Shown here one piece after another: positions 1 through 10,507 of a DNA stretch of 64,000 bases (position 1 is its first letter; the number at the start of each line of letters is the position of its first letter). This stretch comes from Bifidobacterium dentium JCM 1195 = DSM 20436. Lineage in GTDB: Bacteria > Actinomycetota > Actinomycetes > Actinomycetales > Bifidobacteriaceae. Under the pieces are notes generated by a model, which worked only from the letters and a program-made list of their open reading frames with translations, ran no database searches and was not told the DNA's origin. A program made the translations under genes and the position numbers. The DNA lies in NCBI RefSeq assembly GCF_001042595.1, contig NZ_AP012326.1, positions 248,001 to 312,000 of the forward strand. Reading direction: 5' to 3'.

Positions 1-3000
1 TGCGTGGAGGGCGGTTTCCGGTAGCGCATTGGAAGGCTGGAACCTATCGTCCGATGCGGTGAATGGTATGGCTGACGTCGTCCAGCTGGCCAAGTCGGAT
101 GGCGCCGGAAGCACGAACTACCTGCATTTCTTCGGCCTGGATTCCGAAGGCAAGTATTCGGCCTCGATTTCCAGCCTGCCCGGTGACATTTTCACCTACT
201 ATTTCATGCGCTCCGACGCAGAAAAGGCTGATTCGCTGTATGCCATGGGCGTGTACTACACCACGGCCGATTCCACGGAAGGCATCAATGCCTCGAACAC
301 CGTTCGTCTGGACACTACGGAGACGGGCGCATACGGCCGGCAGTTCCTGCGTAATTTCGGCGTGCAGATCGCCATCACCGATGTGCGCAACGATCCGATC
401 GTGCAGAAGGTCGATGATGCCGGTAACCCAGTGGAAGGTGCGGAATTCAGCCTCTATGCCGCGGATCAGGTCAATGCGGACGGCACGAGCCTGCTGGAGG
501 GAGCGACCGCATTGCAGACCTGCGTCACGGCGAATACGAGCTATCCGTACGAGATGAAGGGCTCGTGCATGTTCGGCATGGCGGGCTCGTCTTCCGAAGG
601 TGTGCAAGGCAGTGGCGTCGATCTGGACAACGGCACCTATTACGTCAAGGAAACCAAAGCGCCTGAGGGTTATGAGATCAATGACACGTTGGTGAAACTG
701 CTCATCACCGATAACGGCATCTTCGCAGACGCCGGCACCGAAGATAATGGTGTCTCCACCATGACTCATATCGGTACGTTGAATGAGGCGCTGAAACAGT
801 TCGCGGCCAATCGCGATATCAATCGCACGCTTTCCGATCTGAAGGTCACGCAGTTGCGTTGCGCGGATGAGGAATGTGTGACCAATGGCAGCTGGTCCGA
901 AACCATCGGCTCCGAACATGGGAAGTCCGTGGACGTCAGTTGGACCGGCGACTACAAGAATGGCTACTACACGCTGACCGATCAAAGCACCATGACGGAT
1001 AACGGCTTCGTCAACACGACCGGTTGGACGTACTACAAGGTCAGCCAGGCCGAAGACAAGGACGATGGTTCCCAAGGGAAGGGCGTTCGTTTCAGTCTGA
1101 AGAATTCCAACCTGGCGCATATATTCACCGGCGCGAACGTGATTCGCGTGCAAGATAAGCGCAAGGCCAGTCTGACGCTCACCAAGAAGGTTACGGTGGG
1201 TGACGGTTATGACAAACCGGATGATTTTGACACGCAGCGGTTCTCGTTCGACGTCACGTTGAGCGCAGATGACGCCGCCACATTGCAGCAGGATGGCACA
1301 ACCGACTATTATCATGGCACGATTTCCGGCGGTACCGGCGACGGCAAGAAGGACGATCGGCAGATCGTCATGAAACTGCATCGCGATTCCGAATCCGCTA
1401 CTTCCGGCAAGCTCCTCCAGTGCGTTGCGGATGGCGACACCGATGCGGAGAAGTGTGCAGAGACCGCATCGATCACGCTTTCCAACAAGCAGACGCTCAG
1501 CATCGCCAATATTTCGGACGGCGTCACATACACGATTAAGGAAACGGGCCTGCCGAACGGTTACGTGTTCGAAAGCGCGCAATCCAGTAACCTGACCGGT
1601 ACCATTCAGCGCTCCTCCGGCATTGCGGCCGCGGTGGTGGGCAACGTGTACCAGCCGAACAGCATTACGTTGGTTGCGGGACGGTTCGTCACGGTCGTGA
1701 AGAAAGTGGTTGGCAGCGCAACAGGCTCATATCCGTTTGAATTCCAGCTACAGGCCGCGCAGGGCACGCCGCTGCCTACCTGCGGTACCGCCGATACCTG
1801 TTCCGTTTCCGATGTGGACGCCAACGGCAATCATGTCATGAAGAAGACGTTGACGTATCAGACTTCGGGTGAGCAATCGCAGAGCATGACGTTCGGTGAC
1901 ATCACCTTCACAAAGCCGGGCACGTACACATATTCGTTGTCTGAGATCACGCCGTCTTCCGGCGCTCTGTAAGGGTTCAACTATTCGCGTGCGCAGTACG
2001 TGGTGACGGTCACGGTTGCGGTTGAGGATGGCAACCTTGTGGTGGCCGGCGTCAAGACGGTCCGAACATATGACGATTCCGGCGCCGCCGTGACCGGGAC
2101 CGATGCAACGGCTACTGAGAACCAGGCCGTATTTACCAACAACTACAGCAAGGGCCCACGAGCCGTCACCTTCTCCGCCACCAAGAACTACACGGAAAAC
2201 GGTTACCCGTATCAGGCCGGCATGTTCAGCACGAAGCTGACGGCAATCGGCAGCTATGCGACCGCCAGCGAAGCCAAGACGACGGTGGCGGAGCTGCCGA
2301 ATAATGCGGATTCGGTGCCGATGCCTACCGGTAGTTCCACGGGCAGCATGGATGCCGACTTCGATGATTTCCACACGGCCAGCTTCCCGCGGATCTCATT
2401 CGATGGCGGTACCGGCAACAACACCTACGTGTACAAGATCACGGAGAACAGCGGAACCGTGGCCGACGCGACCGCCATGACCTACGATTCGACTGAATAT
2501 TACGTGTTCGTGGCCATCACCGTCACCGACGATATGGTGAACGCCGATATTTCGTACTACAAGAACGAAGCCGGCACCCTGACCAAGGTGGAGATTCCTG
2601 CGGACGGCTCGAATCCGGTCCGGTTCACCAATACGTATGCGGCTTCGGCGGTCTCCGCCACTCCGCAGGGCAGCAAGACGCTGACCGGGCGCGCACGCAC
2701 AGCCGGCGACTCCTTCTCCTTTGCACTGACCGCGGCGGACGAAGCCACCCAGGAAGCCGTGACGAATGGTACCGTCAGCGGCGCCGCCTGCGCAGACGAC
2801 TGTACCGTCGAAAGCATTCTCGCCAGTGCGACCTCAACGAATGTGACGGCGGAATCCGGTGAAGCGCAATCATTTGAGTTCACGCAACTCACGTTCGGAA
2901 AAGCCGGAACCTACACCTTCAACGTGGCGGAACAATCCGGCAATGCCGGTGGCATTACCTACGACACCCATATATCGACGGTCACCTACGTCATCTCCGA

Positions 3001-4351
3001 TACCGATGCCAACGGCAAGCATACCGGCAGACTGAACGTGGCGAAGGTCAGCTACAGCAACGCCACCGCCACGACCGAAGCCGACCGCAAGGTTACGGAT
3101 GCGGCCGCGTTCACCAACGCGTATCACGCCATCGCAACGTTTGCCGGTCTCACCGTAACCAAGGAACTGCACAACAGGAACGCCGGCACTACACGCAACC
3201 TGTATGCGGGCGAATTCACCTTCACCATCAGTGGTGACGATGAAGCGTCGGCACAACGCATTTCGGCTGGAACGTTTGCGAGCGACCGAAAATTCTCCAA
3301 CGGGTACGCCGCTGGCCGTGAGGCACAAAGCGCAACGAAATACGGCAATGCCGTGAGTGGCATGACCAAGCTTTCCAATCTGGTGTTCAACGAATCCGAT
3401 GTCGGCAAGACCTACCGTTTCGTGGTCAAAGAACTAGCACAACACACCAATCCGAATACCGGAGCGGTGAATACAAAGTTGGACTCGGATTCTACGAAGC
3501 TGACAGGCGAAACGGCCACGGATGTGAAAATCGACGGTATCTGGTTCAGGCAGTGGACGTACCTGGTGAGTGTCACGGTGAGTGACAACGGCGACGGCAC
3601 ACTGAACGTGAGTACGTCCAAGAGCGTGGTGAAAGGCGACGGCTCGACGTCGACGGCTGATGACATCACATTCGTCAATACGTATGAAACGCTGAAATCG
3701 ACGGAAATCGACGATACTTCCGCATCCGCACCGCTGTACAAGCAGCTCTCCGGCCGCGACTGGGCTGATTCCGAAAAAGACCGGTTCACGTTCACGGTGG
3801 AGAAGTGTAACTACAGCACCAACGCCGGTTCGTTCAGCGATGCGAGCTCCATCGTCTGCACGAGTGACGGCACTACGCTGAGCACGCTTCCCTCGCCTTC
3901 AAGAAACTCTTCAGTGACTATAGGCAAGGACCAAGTGGTCCCGACCAAGGCCGGTAATTTCGCCAAGATTGGGTTCGGCTCATTCAGCTTCTCCAAGCCG
4001 GGTGCCTACGTGTACAAGGTGACGGAAGTCGCCGGTGACGATACCACGCTCACTTACGCCGCCAACGTGCGTTATCTGCGATTCCGTGTTGAGGAAAACC
4101 AGATGAAGGGCGTGTATTCCGTAATCGTTACCACGCCTGGATATGATGCGCCGACGGCTACCGACGCCAATGACGGTGCCGCATTCGTGAATGTGTGCAA
4201 GAGCGCGGAGCGTCTGCCGTTGACGGGTGGCCTGACGACCAGAAACTTCCTGGTCGGAGGATTTGTGGTCGGACTGCTGGCGGTGTTCGCCGGACTGGGC
4301 ATTCATGAGTGGTGGAACAAGCAACGGCGAAAGGAGCAGCTATTGGAATAG
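1..4351 (+). pseudogene. Large LPXTG-anchored pilus tip/shaft protein, 5' end outside window, broken by an in-frame stop
   Basis: The reading frame is already open at base 2, so the start lies upstream. It runs to a TAA at 1970-1972 and resumes in the same frame (GFNYSRAQYVV...) through to 4351; there is no frame change, only one nonsense codon. A SpaA/Cna-B-like domain spans about 407-712 (KVDDAGNPVEGAEFSLY ... YYVKETKAPEGYE, an E-box pattern). From about 1166 follow six Spy0128-like pilin isopeptide modules, each ending in an N-containing signature (VGNVY, FTNNY, FTNTY, FTNAY, FVNTY, FVNVC). The stop falls inside the second. The C-terminus has LPLTG at 4213-4227, a hydrophobic span and a basic tail, the sorting signal for a sortase. 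It lies just before the major pilin. The downstream half has no obvious start signal, so the product is probably truncated and unanchored, unless the stop is read through or is a sequencing error. Confidence 0.82.
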
Positions 4352-4505
4352 ACGTAAGGCATCCCGTAGCGGCTCCGGCAGGTGTTTGCTGCGGAATCCC
4401 GGAATGAAGACTTCATAACTGAAATACCGAATCGATTGAAATTTGTGGCGTCCTAACGAAATGGATCGGCGGGACGCGAACAACCGAACGAGAGAAGAAG
4501 GACTC

Positions 4506-6254
4506 ATGAAGATGAGAAAACTATTCGCCGCGGTGGCCGCAGCAGCGACCCTGATCGGTGGCATGGTTCTGAGCGCGAGCAGCGCCCAGGCCGATGGTGT
4601 TGCAGCCGGCACGACCATCACCGTGAACAATCCGCAGGTCGGCCACACCTATACGGCGTACAAATTCGCGAATTTTACGAGCGTGACGGCTGGCGAAGGC
4701 GCTAATGGTTCCAAAATCGCCCATGTCGAAATCACGACCGAGTCTGCTTGGGTGAACGTCGTCACCGCAGCGGCAGAGGCCGCTACCGGTGCAAGCATTC
4801 CTGCCGAGTATACGCAGAATCCAGCAGCCTATGTGGCGATGTTTGATGCCGCCACTCTGCGTGAGTTCGCCGATGCGCTGACGATTCCGACCGGTACCAG
4901 TGCGGCAGGAACACCGCTCTCCGGCACTACGGAGGGTGCCGCTTCCGGTACTATCAGCGGGCTGACCGCAAGTAGCTGGTATTTGGTGAAGGACACCGTC
5001 AAGAGCAACAACAACGACGTGCAGGGCGGTCCGGAAGCCATTGTCGCCACGCAGATCATTGATGGCAATGGCGTGACTTATGGTGAGTTCGTGAATGGCC
5101 TGAAGGCGGATGCTAAGCAGAATGCCATCACCGCCATGGGCGAGTTCAACGCCAAGGCGACCGTTCCGTCCGCTCCGGTAGAGACCGTGACTTCCCTGAC
5201 CGACTGCGCTGCAAACAACAATACGAATACGAAATGCACTGTGCGAGTCGGCCAGACGCTGTCCTACAACGTAACCGCCAAGGTTCCTACCGACTACGCC
5301 TCGTACGATGCGTATACCTTCACCTTCACCGATACGCCAGGTACGGGCCTGACCGTTTCCTCTGCGAACATCAAGGTCAATGGCACCAAGGTCTCCGCCG
5401 TCAGCGGCATCACCATTACCGGTTTCACGAATGGCGACCTTGTCGGTAACGGTAGCGCGGCATTCACCGTGATCTTGAGCAAGACCGCACTGGATACCGT
5501 GCTCAACGGTAAGACCGCGACCAATAACTATTATGACATCGAACTCACCTATGATGCCGTTGTCAACGGATCTGCCGAAAACACGGTGACGAACACCACC
5601 ACCGTTACCGATCCCTCCGGCACATCTGAGCCAGGCAAGGTCGAGAAGAACGTCGGACAGTTCTCCATCAAGAAGGTCGGCAAAGACGATAACGGTGGTT
5701 GGACGACGGCCCTCGCAGGTGCCGAGTTCTCCATCATCCCGGCTGATGATGACACCGCACGGCGTTATGACGCCAACGCTACGGCTGAGACTGCCACCGC
5801 TCTGAAATTCACTGAAATCACCGGGGGTAACAAGGGAAGCTACACTCTCAACGCTGACCAGTCGGCGACTTCTGGCGTGACCTCCGCCCTGGCCACTTCT
5901 TCCGATAGCAACAACAAGGGCCAACTCAAGCTCAACGGTCTCGCCCAGGGTACCTACACCGTGAAGGAAACCAAGGCACCGGCAGGTTATTCCAGCCAGT
6001 TCCTTCCGACCTTCACCGTTACGGTCAATGCTGACGGAACCGTCACGTTCTCCGATCTGGGCAATCTTGATCTGGTCGCCGGTGATGCCACTGCCAAGAC
6101 GGCAACGGTCAGGAACGTGAAGTCCCTCACGCAGCTGCCGCTCACCGGTGGCGCGGGCATCATCCTGTTCTCCGTGATCGCGGCGTTGCTTATCGCCGTC
6201 GCGGCAATCGCGACCGTGCGTATTCGCGCCGTCAAGCGCGAGTTGCAGGCCTGA
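4506..6254 (+). CDS. Sortase-dependent major pilin subunit (FimA/SpaA type, LPXTG)
   Basis: Product of 582 aa. The ATG at 4506 is preceded by AGAAGAAGGA and opens a clear Sec signal peptide (MKMRKLFAAVAAAATLIGG, cleavage near SSAQA). The middle (about residues 220-370) looks like the isopeptide-forming fimbrial domain (VGQTLSYNVTAKVPTDY). A SpaA-like domain follows (about 395-530), with AGAEFSI and the E-box YTVKETKAPAGY. LPLTG is encoded at 6135-6149, then a membrane span and a KRELQA tail. Backbone pilins of this kind are polymerised by a class C sortase and then anchored to the wall. It sits 154 bp after the tip/shaft gene in the usual tip-then-backbone order, but no sortase gene follows. 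The family call is firm; the role as backbone rather than minor pilin is inferred from size and order. Confidence 0.85.
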   Translation: MKMRKLFAAVAAAATLIGGMVLSASSAQADGVAAGTTITVNNPQVGHTYTAYKFANFTSVTAGEGANGSKIAHVEITTESAWVNVVTAAAEAATGASIPAEYTQNPAAYVAMFDAATLREFADALTIPTGTSAAGTPLSGTTEGAASGTISGLTASSWYLVKDTVKSNNNDVQGGPEAIVATQIIDGNGVTYGEFVNGLKADAKQNAITAMGEFNAKATVPSAPVETVTSLTDCAANNNTNTKCTVRVGQTLSYNVTAKVPTDYASYDAYTFTFTDTPGTGLTVSSANIKVNGTKVSAVSGITITGFTNGDLVGNGSAAFTVILSKTALDTVLNGKTATNNYYDIELTYDAVVNGSAENTVTNTTTVTDPSGTSEPGKVEKNVGQFSIKKVGKDDNGGWTTALAGAEFSIIPADDDTARRYDANATAETATALKFTEITGGNKGSYTLNADQSATSGVTSALATSSDSNNKGQLKLNGLAQGTYTVKETKAPAGYSSQFLPTFTVTVNADGTVTFSDLGNLDLVAGDATAKTATVRNVKSLTQLPLTGGAGIILFSVIAALLIAVAAIATVRIRAVKRELQA

Positions 6255-6310
6255 AGGTTTCCCGACTCCGACCTGTGAAGGCTGCTCCGATTCGTGAGTG
6301 CTGATCGCCC

Positions 6311-6351
6311 GAGGGCGATACGCAAAGCCATTCGGCAAGCGTATCGCCCTC
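6311..6351. terminator. Hairpin downstream of the pilin gene
   Basis: A perfect 13-bp inverted repeat (GAGGGCGATACGC at 6311-6323 and its complement at 6339-6351) with a 15-nt loop lies 57 bp after the pilin stop. No T-run follows, so efficiency is uncertain. The rest of the 358-bp gap (6255-6612) shows no coding sequence and no sortase remnant that I can recognise. Confidence 0.5.
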
Positions 6352-6612
6352 GTCGCGTATCAACGGGCTCTACGTAACCTCACATCTCATGTAAGGGTCC
6401 GAGAGATATTGCCGACTGTCTTCCGCATTTGCCGGAAGGCGGCATACTGTCTGGCCCTAGCACCCCCGACATCTCTCGATTTGCTGAATTTCAGGTAAAA
6501 ACCGGGCAGAGTGCGTGAATCTGGGATACTCTCATAGAGAATGCCCCGTGCGCGAGACCAAGCGAATTCGTGCAGGGGAATGTTGTCGGGCCAATCGTGA
6601 AGGAGCATGCCC

Positions 6613-7677
6613 ATGTCCAGTTCGTTCTTCAAGAAGGCGTTGATCGGCGGCGCAGTGGCCGCAGGAGCGGCGGTGTGGGCCATTGCGCCGCGCACCTTTT
6701 CCGACAAGCGTCGCAACTACGTGCCGGCCATTCCGGACGTATGGTACGCCCATCGCGGTCTGCATGACGCCGGTTCCGGTCTGACCGCGCAATACGCCGC
6801 CGAAAGCGGCGAGTACGTGGCACTCGCCCGCCGCATGGCCATGAAGGCCGGCTATGGCAATCCGAGCGTGCTTGGCGCCATCGCGCCGGAAAACTCCCTA
6901 GCCGCTTTCGCTGCCGCTTGCGAAGCCGGTTACGGCATTGAGCTCGACCTGCAGATGACCGCCGACGGCGAAGTCGTAGTGGTGCATGATGATGACCTGA
7001 TGCGTGTTGCGGGGGATCCGCGCCGCATCAAGGATCTCACCTATGACGAGCTGACCCGCATCCCGCTGTTCCCGACCGACGCTCCGGGTGCTTCCAAGGC
7101 CGCACCGTTGCCGGGCTCTCTCGAGAAGCCTCCGCTGGTCACCACGCCGGACCATGCGCCGGAAGGCTACTACCAGCATGTGCCGTTGTTCGCCGACGTG
7201 CTCAAGGTGGTCGCCGGCCGTGTGCCGTTGATTGTGGAGTACAAGTTCGAAGACAATTCCAAGTGGGATCCGCGCGACGTGGAACTCATGGAAAAGGGCG
7301 ACGCGTTGCTGCAGGCCTATTCCGGCGCATATGTGGTTGAATCGTTCAATCCGGCCGCCGTGAATTGGTATAAGGAAAACCGTCCGGAAGTATGCCGCGG
7401 ACAGCTATCTTGGTGGCCGGAAGGCAAGGACGCGCCGACTGATCCGGTGGCATTGGCCAAGGAGTATGCGGCCGGAGCGCTGGTCTTCGATTGGATTTCC
7501 CGCCCTGACTTCGTAGCCTACGATTGGAAGGGCGGCAATAGCCCGCAGGTGCGTCTGGCCCGTTTCATGGGCGCGGTGCCGGTCTCATGGACCGTGCGCA
7601 GCCGTGACGAGCTCGCGCAGTGCGACGATTGGTTCGACCACCACATCTTTGAGGCGTTCGTTCCCGACGAGCGTTGA
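6613..7677 (+). CDS. Glycerophosphodiester phosphodiesterase family protein
   Basis: Product of 354 aa. Two ATGs lie at 6607 and 6613; AAGGAG at 6600-6605 leaves 1 and 7 nt respectively, so 6613 is chosen. A hydrophobic N-terminal segment (residues 8-22, ALIGGAVAAGAAVWAIA) suggests a membrane anchor or uncleaved signal. The GDPD signature follows: WYAHRGLHD (His-Arg pair), then PENSLAAF, ELDLQMTADGEVVVVHDDDLMR (metal-binding Glu, Asp and catalytic His) and VEYKFED. The family hydrolyses glycerophosphodiesters to glycerol-3-phosphate and an alcohol; the actual substrate (deacylated lipid or wall teichoic-like polymer) cannot be read here. The gene stands alone and converges with upp. Confidence 0.88.
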   Translation: MSSSFFKKALIGGAVAAGAAVWAIAPRTFSDKRRNYVPAIPDVWYAHRGLHDAGSGLTAQYAAESGEYVALARRMAMKAGYGNPSVLGAIAPENSLAAFAAACEAGYGIELDLQMTADGEVVVVHDDDLMRVAGDPRRIKDLTYDELTRIPLFPTDAPGASKAAPLPGSLEKPPLVTTPDHAPEGYYQHVPLFADVLKVVAGRVPLIVEYKFEDNSKWDPRDVELMEKGDALLQAYSGAYVVESFNPAAVNWYKENRPEVCRGQLSWWPEGKDAPTDPVALAKEYAAGALVFDWISRPDFVAYDWKGGNSPQVRLARFMGAVPVSWTVRSRDELAQCDDWFDHHIFEAFVPDER

Positions 7678-7682
7678 TGCAA

Positions 7683-7716
7683 GGCCCAATCCAGCCGATC
7701 AGGGCTGGATTGGGCC
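7683..7716. terminator. Shared terminator hairpin between gdpD-like gene and upp
   Basis: A perfect 14-bp stem (GGCCCAATCCAGCC with its complement at 7703-7716) and 6-nt loop lie between two converging genes, 5 bp from each stop. No T-tract is present, so it probably acts as a bidirectional hairpin. Confidence 0.65.
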
Positions 7717-7721
7717 GGCAA

Positions 7722-8363
7722 TCAGTCGATTACGCCATAGAGGCGATCGCCGGCATCGCCCAGACCCGGCACGATGTAGCACTTGTCGTTGAGCTTCTCA
7801 TCGACGGCGCACAGCACCAGCTTGAATTTGATGGACGGGTCGAGATGCTCCTCAACGAACTTCAGGCCCTCCGGAGCGCCCAAAATGCACACGGCGGTGA
7901 TGTCTTTGGCACCGCGTTCGGCCAGATAATGCGTGGCGGCAACCAGCGTGCCGCCGGTGGCGAGCATCGGGTCGATCAGGAAGCACTGACGGCCGGTCAG
8001 ATCCTCCGGCAGACGGTTCGCGTAGGTAATCTGCTGGGTCGGATTCTCCTCGTCGCGTTTCATGCCGAGGAAGCCGACCTCTGCGGATGGAATCATCTTG
8101 GTCATGCCGTCAAGCATGCCCAGGCCAGCGCGCAGCACGGGCACGATGAGCGGAGCCGGAGAGGCGATATGCTTGCCGATCATCGGGGAGACCGGGGTCT
8201 CGATCGGCTTGTCGACGACTTCGACGTCGCGAGTGGCTTCGTAAGCCTCGAGCATCACGAGTTCGGAAACGAGCTCGCGGAAGGTGGAAGAGGCGGTGTT
8301 CTTGTCACGGAGAACGGTGAGTTTATGGTCCACCAGCGGGTGGTTCAACACATGAATATCCAT
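7722..8363 (-). CDS. upp: Uracil phosphoribosyltransferase
   Basis: Product of 213 aa, the usual length. It begins MDIHVLNHPLVDHKLTVLRD, which matches the conserved N-terminus of Upp, so the ATG at 8363 is chosen although the frame stays open far upstream. Motifs include VPVLRAGLGMLDGM and the PRPP-binding loop FLIDPMLATGGTL, then the uracil-binding C-terminus GDAGDRLYG. It converts uracil and PRPP to UMP in pyrimidine salvage. The gene converges with the phosphodiesterase gene and lies 247 bp downstream of the ppk-type operon; two small hairpins sit in that gap (8414-8427 and 8432-8446), so it probably has its own promoter. Confidence 0.96.
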   Translation of the reverse strand: MDIHVLNHPLVDHKLTVLRDKNTASSTFRELVSELVMLEAYEATRDVEVVDKPIETPVSPMIGKHIASPAPLIVPVLRAGLGMLDGMTKMIPSAEVGFLGMKRDEENPTQQITYANRLPEDLTGRQCFLIDPMLATGGTLVAATHYLAERGAKDITAVCILGAPEGLKFVEEHLDPSIKFKLVLCAVDEKLNDKCYIVPGLGDAGDRLYGVID

Positions 8364-8610
8364 GCTTTCCAAGATTAGTGCATGATAACGAAGAAATGCG
8401 CCGAACCACGAAAGCGCCTGTCGGCGCAAAGGCCGCTCGCAGCGGCAAAAAATGGAGCCCGGGGCTATGCATGGCCCGGCGCGAATCCCATTGTACAGGC
8501 GTGGAGGACGGGGTGTGAACACGTGTCGCGTTCCCCCCGCAGGCGTTGGATCGCTTCGGTTTCGGGCTTGTGGGCTCCACTCCGGTATGACGGCGGCAGT
8601 TCGAGGAATC

Positions 8611-9339
8611 CTACTCCAGTCGTCCGCGCCGCCAAAGGCTCGCACCATGGCGGAAATCCTTGGCGGTGGCAAACAGGTTGCCGGCGGTGTGTAGCAGTCG
8701 TGAGGCCTTTGCCCGGGCGGTTTTTTCGGCATCTCCAGCGGATTGCGCTCCGCGCGAAGTCAGTTTCTTCGCCTCGATGCGCAATCCCAACGCAACCACG
8801 TCGGTAAAGGCGGCGGCACGTTCCAGCGCAACGGCGAAATCACCTGTAAAAGCGCCGGCCAGAATGGAATCCGCGGTGTGCGCGATATCCTCTTCCGTCG
8901 GGGCCTGATCGACTCCGGCAATCGCGGAAGCGGTCGTCGCAACCGGCTCGCCCACGCGCCACAACCGCGCAATCGACTCCCGGTTCTTGCGCATCCACGT
9001 ACGTAGCAGATACAGACGCCACAGAATGCCCGGCAGTGAATCCGGCTCGGCGTGGCTCCACAGTTCCGCGATCACGTCAACGCCTTCGCGGTCGACCAGC
9101 GTAAGCACACGTTCCACCAATGCCGCATCCTGCGTGTGATGCACGCGATCAAGCAAAGCCGCCGCCGAAGCGTGGCTCATCTCGTTGATCTGCGCCGGAT
9201 CCGCACCGCCCGCGATATTGTCGGCCATCATCTGGTCGAGCTGGCCCGGGCGTGAGGGGCGTGGCGAACCGGTATTCGTGAAACCGGCGGTACGGCTGGG
9301 AATCACGGAACCGGAGCCGTAGTGCATGTTAGTAGACAA
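8611..9339 (-). CDS. Conserved protein of unknown function, last gene of the ppk operon
   Basis: Product of 242 aa that I do not recognise beyond thinking it is conserved in bifidobacteria. It is helix-rich and alanine-rich with no signal peptide, membrane segment or catalytic motif that I can name. The N-terminal 40 residues are low complexity (Ser, Gly, Pro), followed by a compact region from about residue 45 ([20 protein letters not shown]). The likely start is TTG at 9339, with AAAGG about 10 nt upstream; an ATG at 9327 is the alternative. The TTG lies inside the end of the preceding gene (11-nt overlap), which implies translational coupling to the MutT1-like protein. A role tied to nucleotide or polyphosphate metabolism is only inferred from position. 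Confidence 0.7.
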   Translation of the reverse strand: MSTNMHYGSGSVIPSRTAGFTNTGSPRPSRPGQLDQMMADNIAGGADPAQINEMSHASAAALLDRVHHTQDAALVERVLTLVDREGVDVIAELWSHAEPDSLPGILWRLYLLRTWMRKNRESIARLWRVGEPVATTASAIAGVDQAPTEEDIAHTADSILAGAFTGDFAVALERAAAFTDVVALGLRIEAKKLTSRGAQSAGDAEKTARAKASRLLHTAGNLFATAKDFRHGASLWRRGRLE

Positions 9340-10426
9340 GTGGCGTGACCTTTTGAATATCGATGATGTTGGGACCTTGCGGTGTATCGATTATAAACAT
9401 TGCGATGGCCGTACCGGTAGGCATATAGGGAGACTTGGCGATGAGCTGTTTGGCGAGCTGCTTGCGCGAGCACATGCCACGCAGATGGTCGAACATGCCG
9501 CCGATCACCGGCCGATGCATGCAGATGGCCGTGGTCTGTCGCGTGTTCAACGTCTGCCTGATCTGGTCTAGAAACGCGAGCCAGGCCATGGTCGGATGAT
9601 CGGCGAATGCGTCTTCCGTCAACGCATCGATATGCTCCATCGGCCGGTCGGTCTGCCAGCTGAGGACCTGTAGCGTCTCCTGACAGCGCATCCACGGCGA
9701 CGTGGCCAGTCGGGTGGGATTGTAGCAGGCGAGCTCGCGGTTGAGCGCGAACGCCGCGGCCGCACCTTTCGGCGTGATCGGACGATTCGCGTCGGTGCCC
9801 TTCCATGATTTGCGTGATTCGGCCTTCGCATGGCGTACGATCAGCAGATTCTGCGCGGTCGCGGCGCCCTCCTGCACACGGTCGACGAACGCCGCGAGAA
9901 TGTCCTTATCGGTGGAATGCGTCAGGATTTTGCGTGCCTCACGTACCGACACCCACACGATATCGTTGATTTCGCCCACGTCCGCGCGATGCACCGGGCC
10001 GAATGCGTCGATGAGATGCTCGGCGTCCTCTCCGGTGATGGGACGTGCCATCCAGTACAGCGTGTGCTTGGTGTCGACGGTGCGGTCGTGCGAATGGCGG
10101 GTCTTCTTGCCTTCCTCGGACAACGGGTATTCGACCTCGCCCAAGTATGGACCGAGCGCAATGCTTACGCCCGTCTCCTCGCCGATTTCGCGAACCGCCG
10201 CATGACGGTGTGATTCGCCCTGCTCCAGCTTGCCTTTCGGCCAGCTCCAATCATCATATTTCGGTCGATGCACGATGCAGACTTCAATGTCGTCGAGCAG
10301 TTCCTTGGCTGTCTTCCGCGTTGCGATCTGAGGATTGTCGGCGATTTGCCCGCCGACCTTCCAGCGGTAGACGATACCCCCCGCAGCTTCCACGATACGT
10401 CTCATCTTCTCGCTCATGCCTTTCAT
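9329..10426 (-). CDS. MutT1-like NUDIX hydrolase fused to a histidine phosphatase domain
   Basis: Product of 365 aa with two domains. The N-terminal NUDIX domain carries an exact box: G65, E71, then REIGEETG at 79-86. The C-terminal half is a SixA/phosphoglycerate-mutase-like phosphatase starting [11 protein letters not shown] (catalytic R198-H199). The same two-domain layout is known in mycobacterial MutT1, which removes 8-oxo-dGTP and 8-oxo-GTP and can act on diadenosine polyphosphates. MutT1 also sits next to ppk in Mycobacterium tuberculosis, as here (82 bp after ppk). Several ATGs crowd the start (10426, 10417, 10405) and none has a good ribosome site, so the first few residues are uncertain. 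Confidence 0.85.
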   Translation of the reverse strand: MKGMSEKMRRIVEAAGGIVYRWKVGGQIADNPQIATRKTAKELLDDIEVCIVHRPKYDDWSWPKGKLEQGESHRHAAVREIGEETGVSIALGPYLGEVEYPLSEEGKKTRHSHDRTVDTKHTLYWMARPITGEDAEHLIDAFGPVHRADVGEINDIVWVSVREARKILTHSTDKDILAAFVDRVQEGAATAQNLLIVRHAKAESRKSWKGTDANRPITPKGAAAAFALNRELACYNPTRLATSPWMRCQETLQVLSWQTDRPMEHIDALTEDAFADHPTMAWLAFLDQIRQTLNTRQTTAICMHRPVIGGMFDHLRGMCSRKQLAKQLIAKSPYMPTGTAIAMFIIDTPQGPNIIDIQKVTPLVY

Positions 10427-10507
10427 TGTAAGCGCGACGAAAGTGGCCGACTCTGCGATGTGCAGAATCGGCCATCTTCTGATGGTCCCTCAACGGAACG
10501 GTGCGAC

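Noticed and set aside
44-1582. A 512-codon minus-strand frame opposite the pilus tip gene
   Set aside because: It has no recognisable motif and lies under a coding frame with clear SpaA-like and pilin modules.
1973-4351. The second half of the pilus gene as an independent gene starting at a GTG at 2000
   Set aside because: There is no ribosome site, no signal peptide, and the frame starts in the middle of a pilin module that began before the stop.
4521-6338. A 605-codon minus-strand frame opposite the major pilin
   Set aside because: The pilin on the plus strand has a signal peptide and a sorting signal; the antisense frame has neither domains nor a start signal.
7674-8378. A 234-codon plus-strand frame over upp
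   Set aside because: It is antisense to the well-conserved upp gene and its product resembles nothing known.
8364-8732. An N-terminal extension of upp of about 120 codons
   Set aside because: The conserved Upp N-terminus starts at 8363; the extension would overlap another gene and is low complexity.
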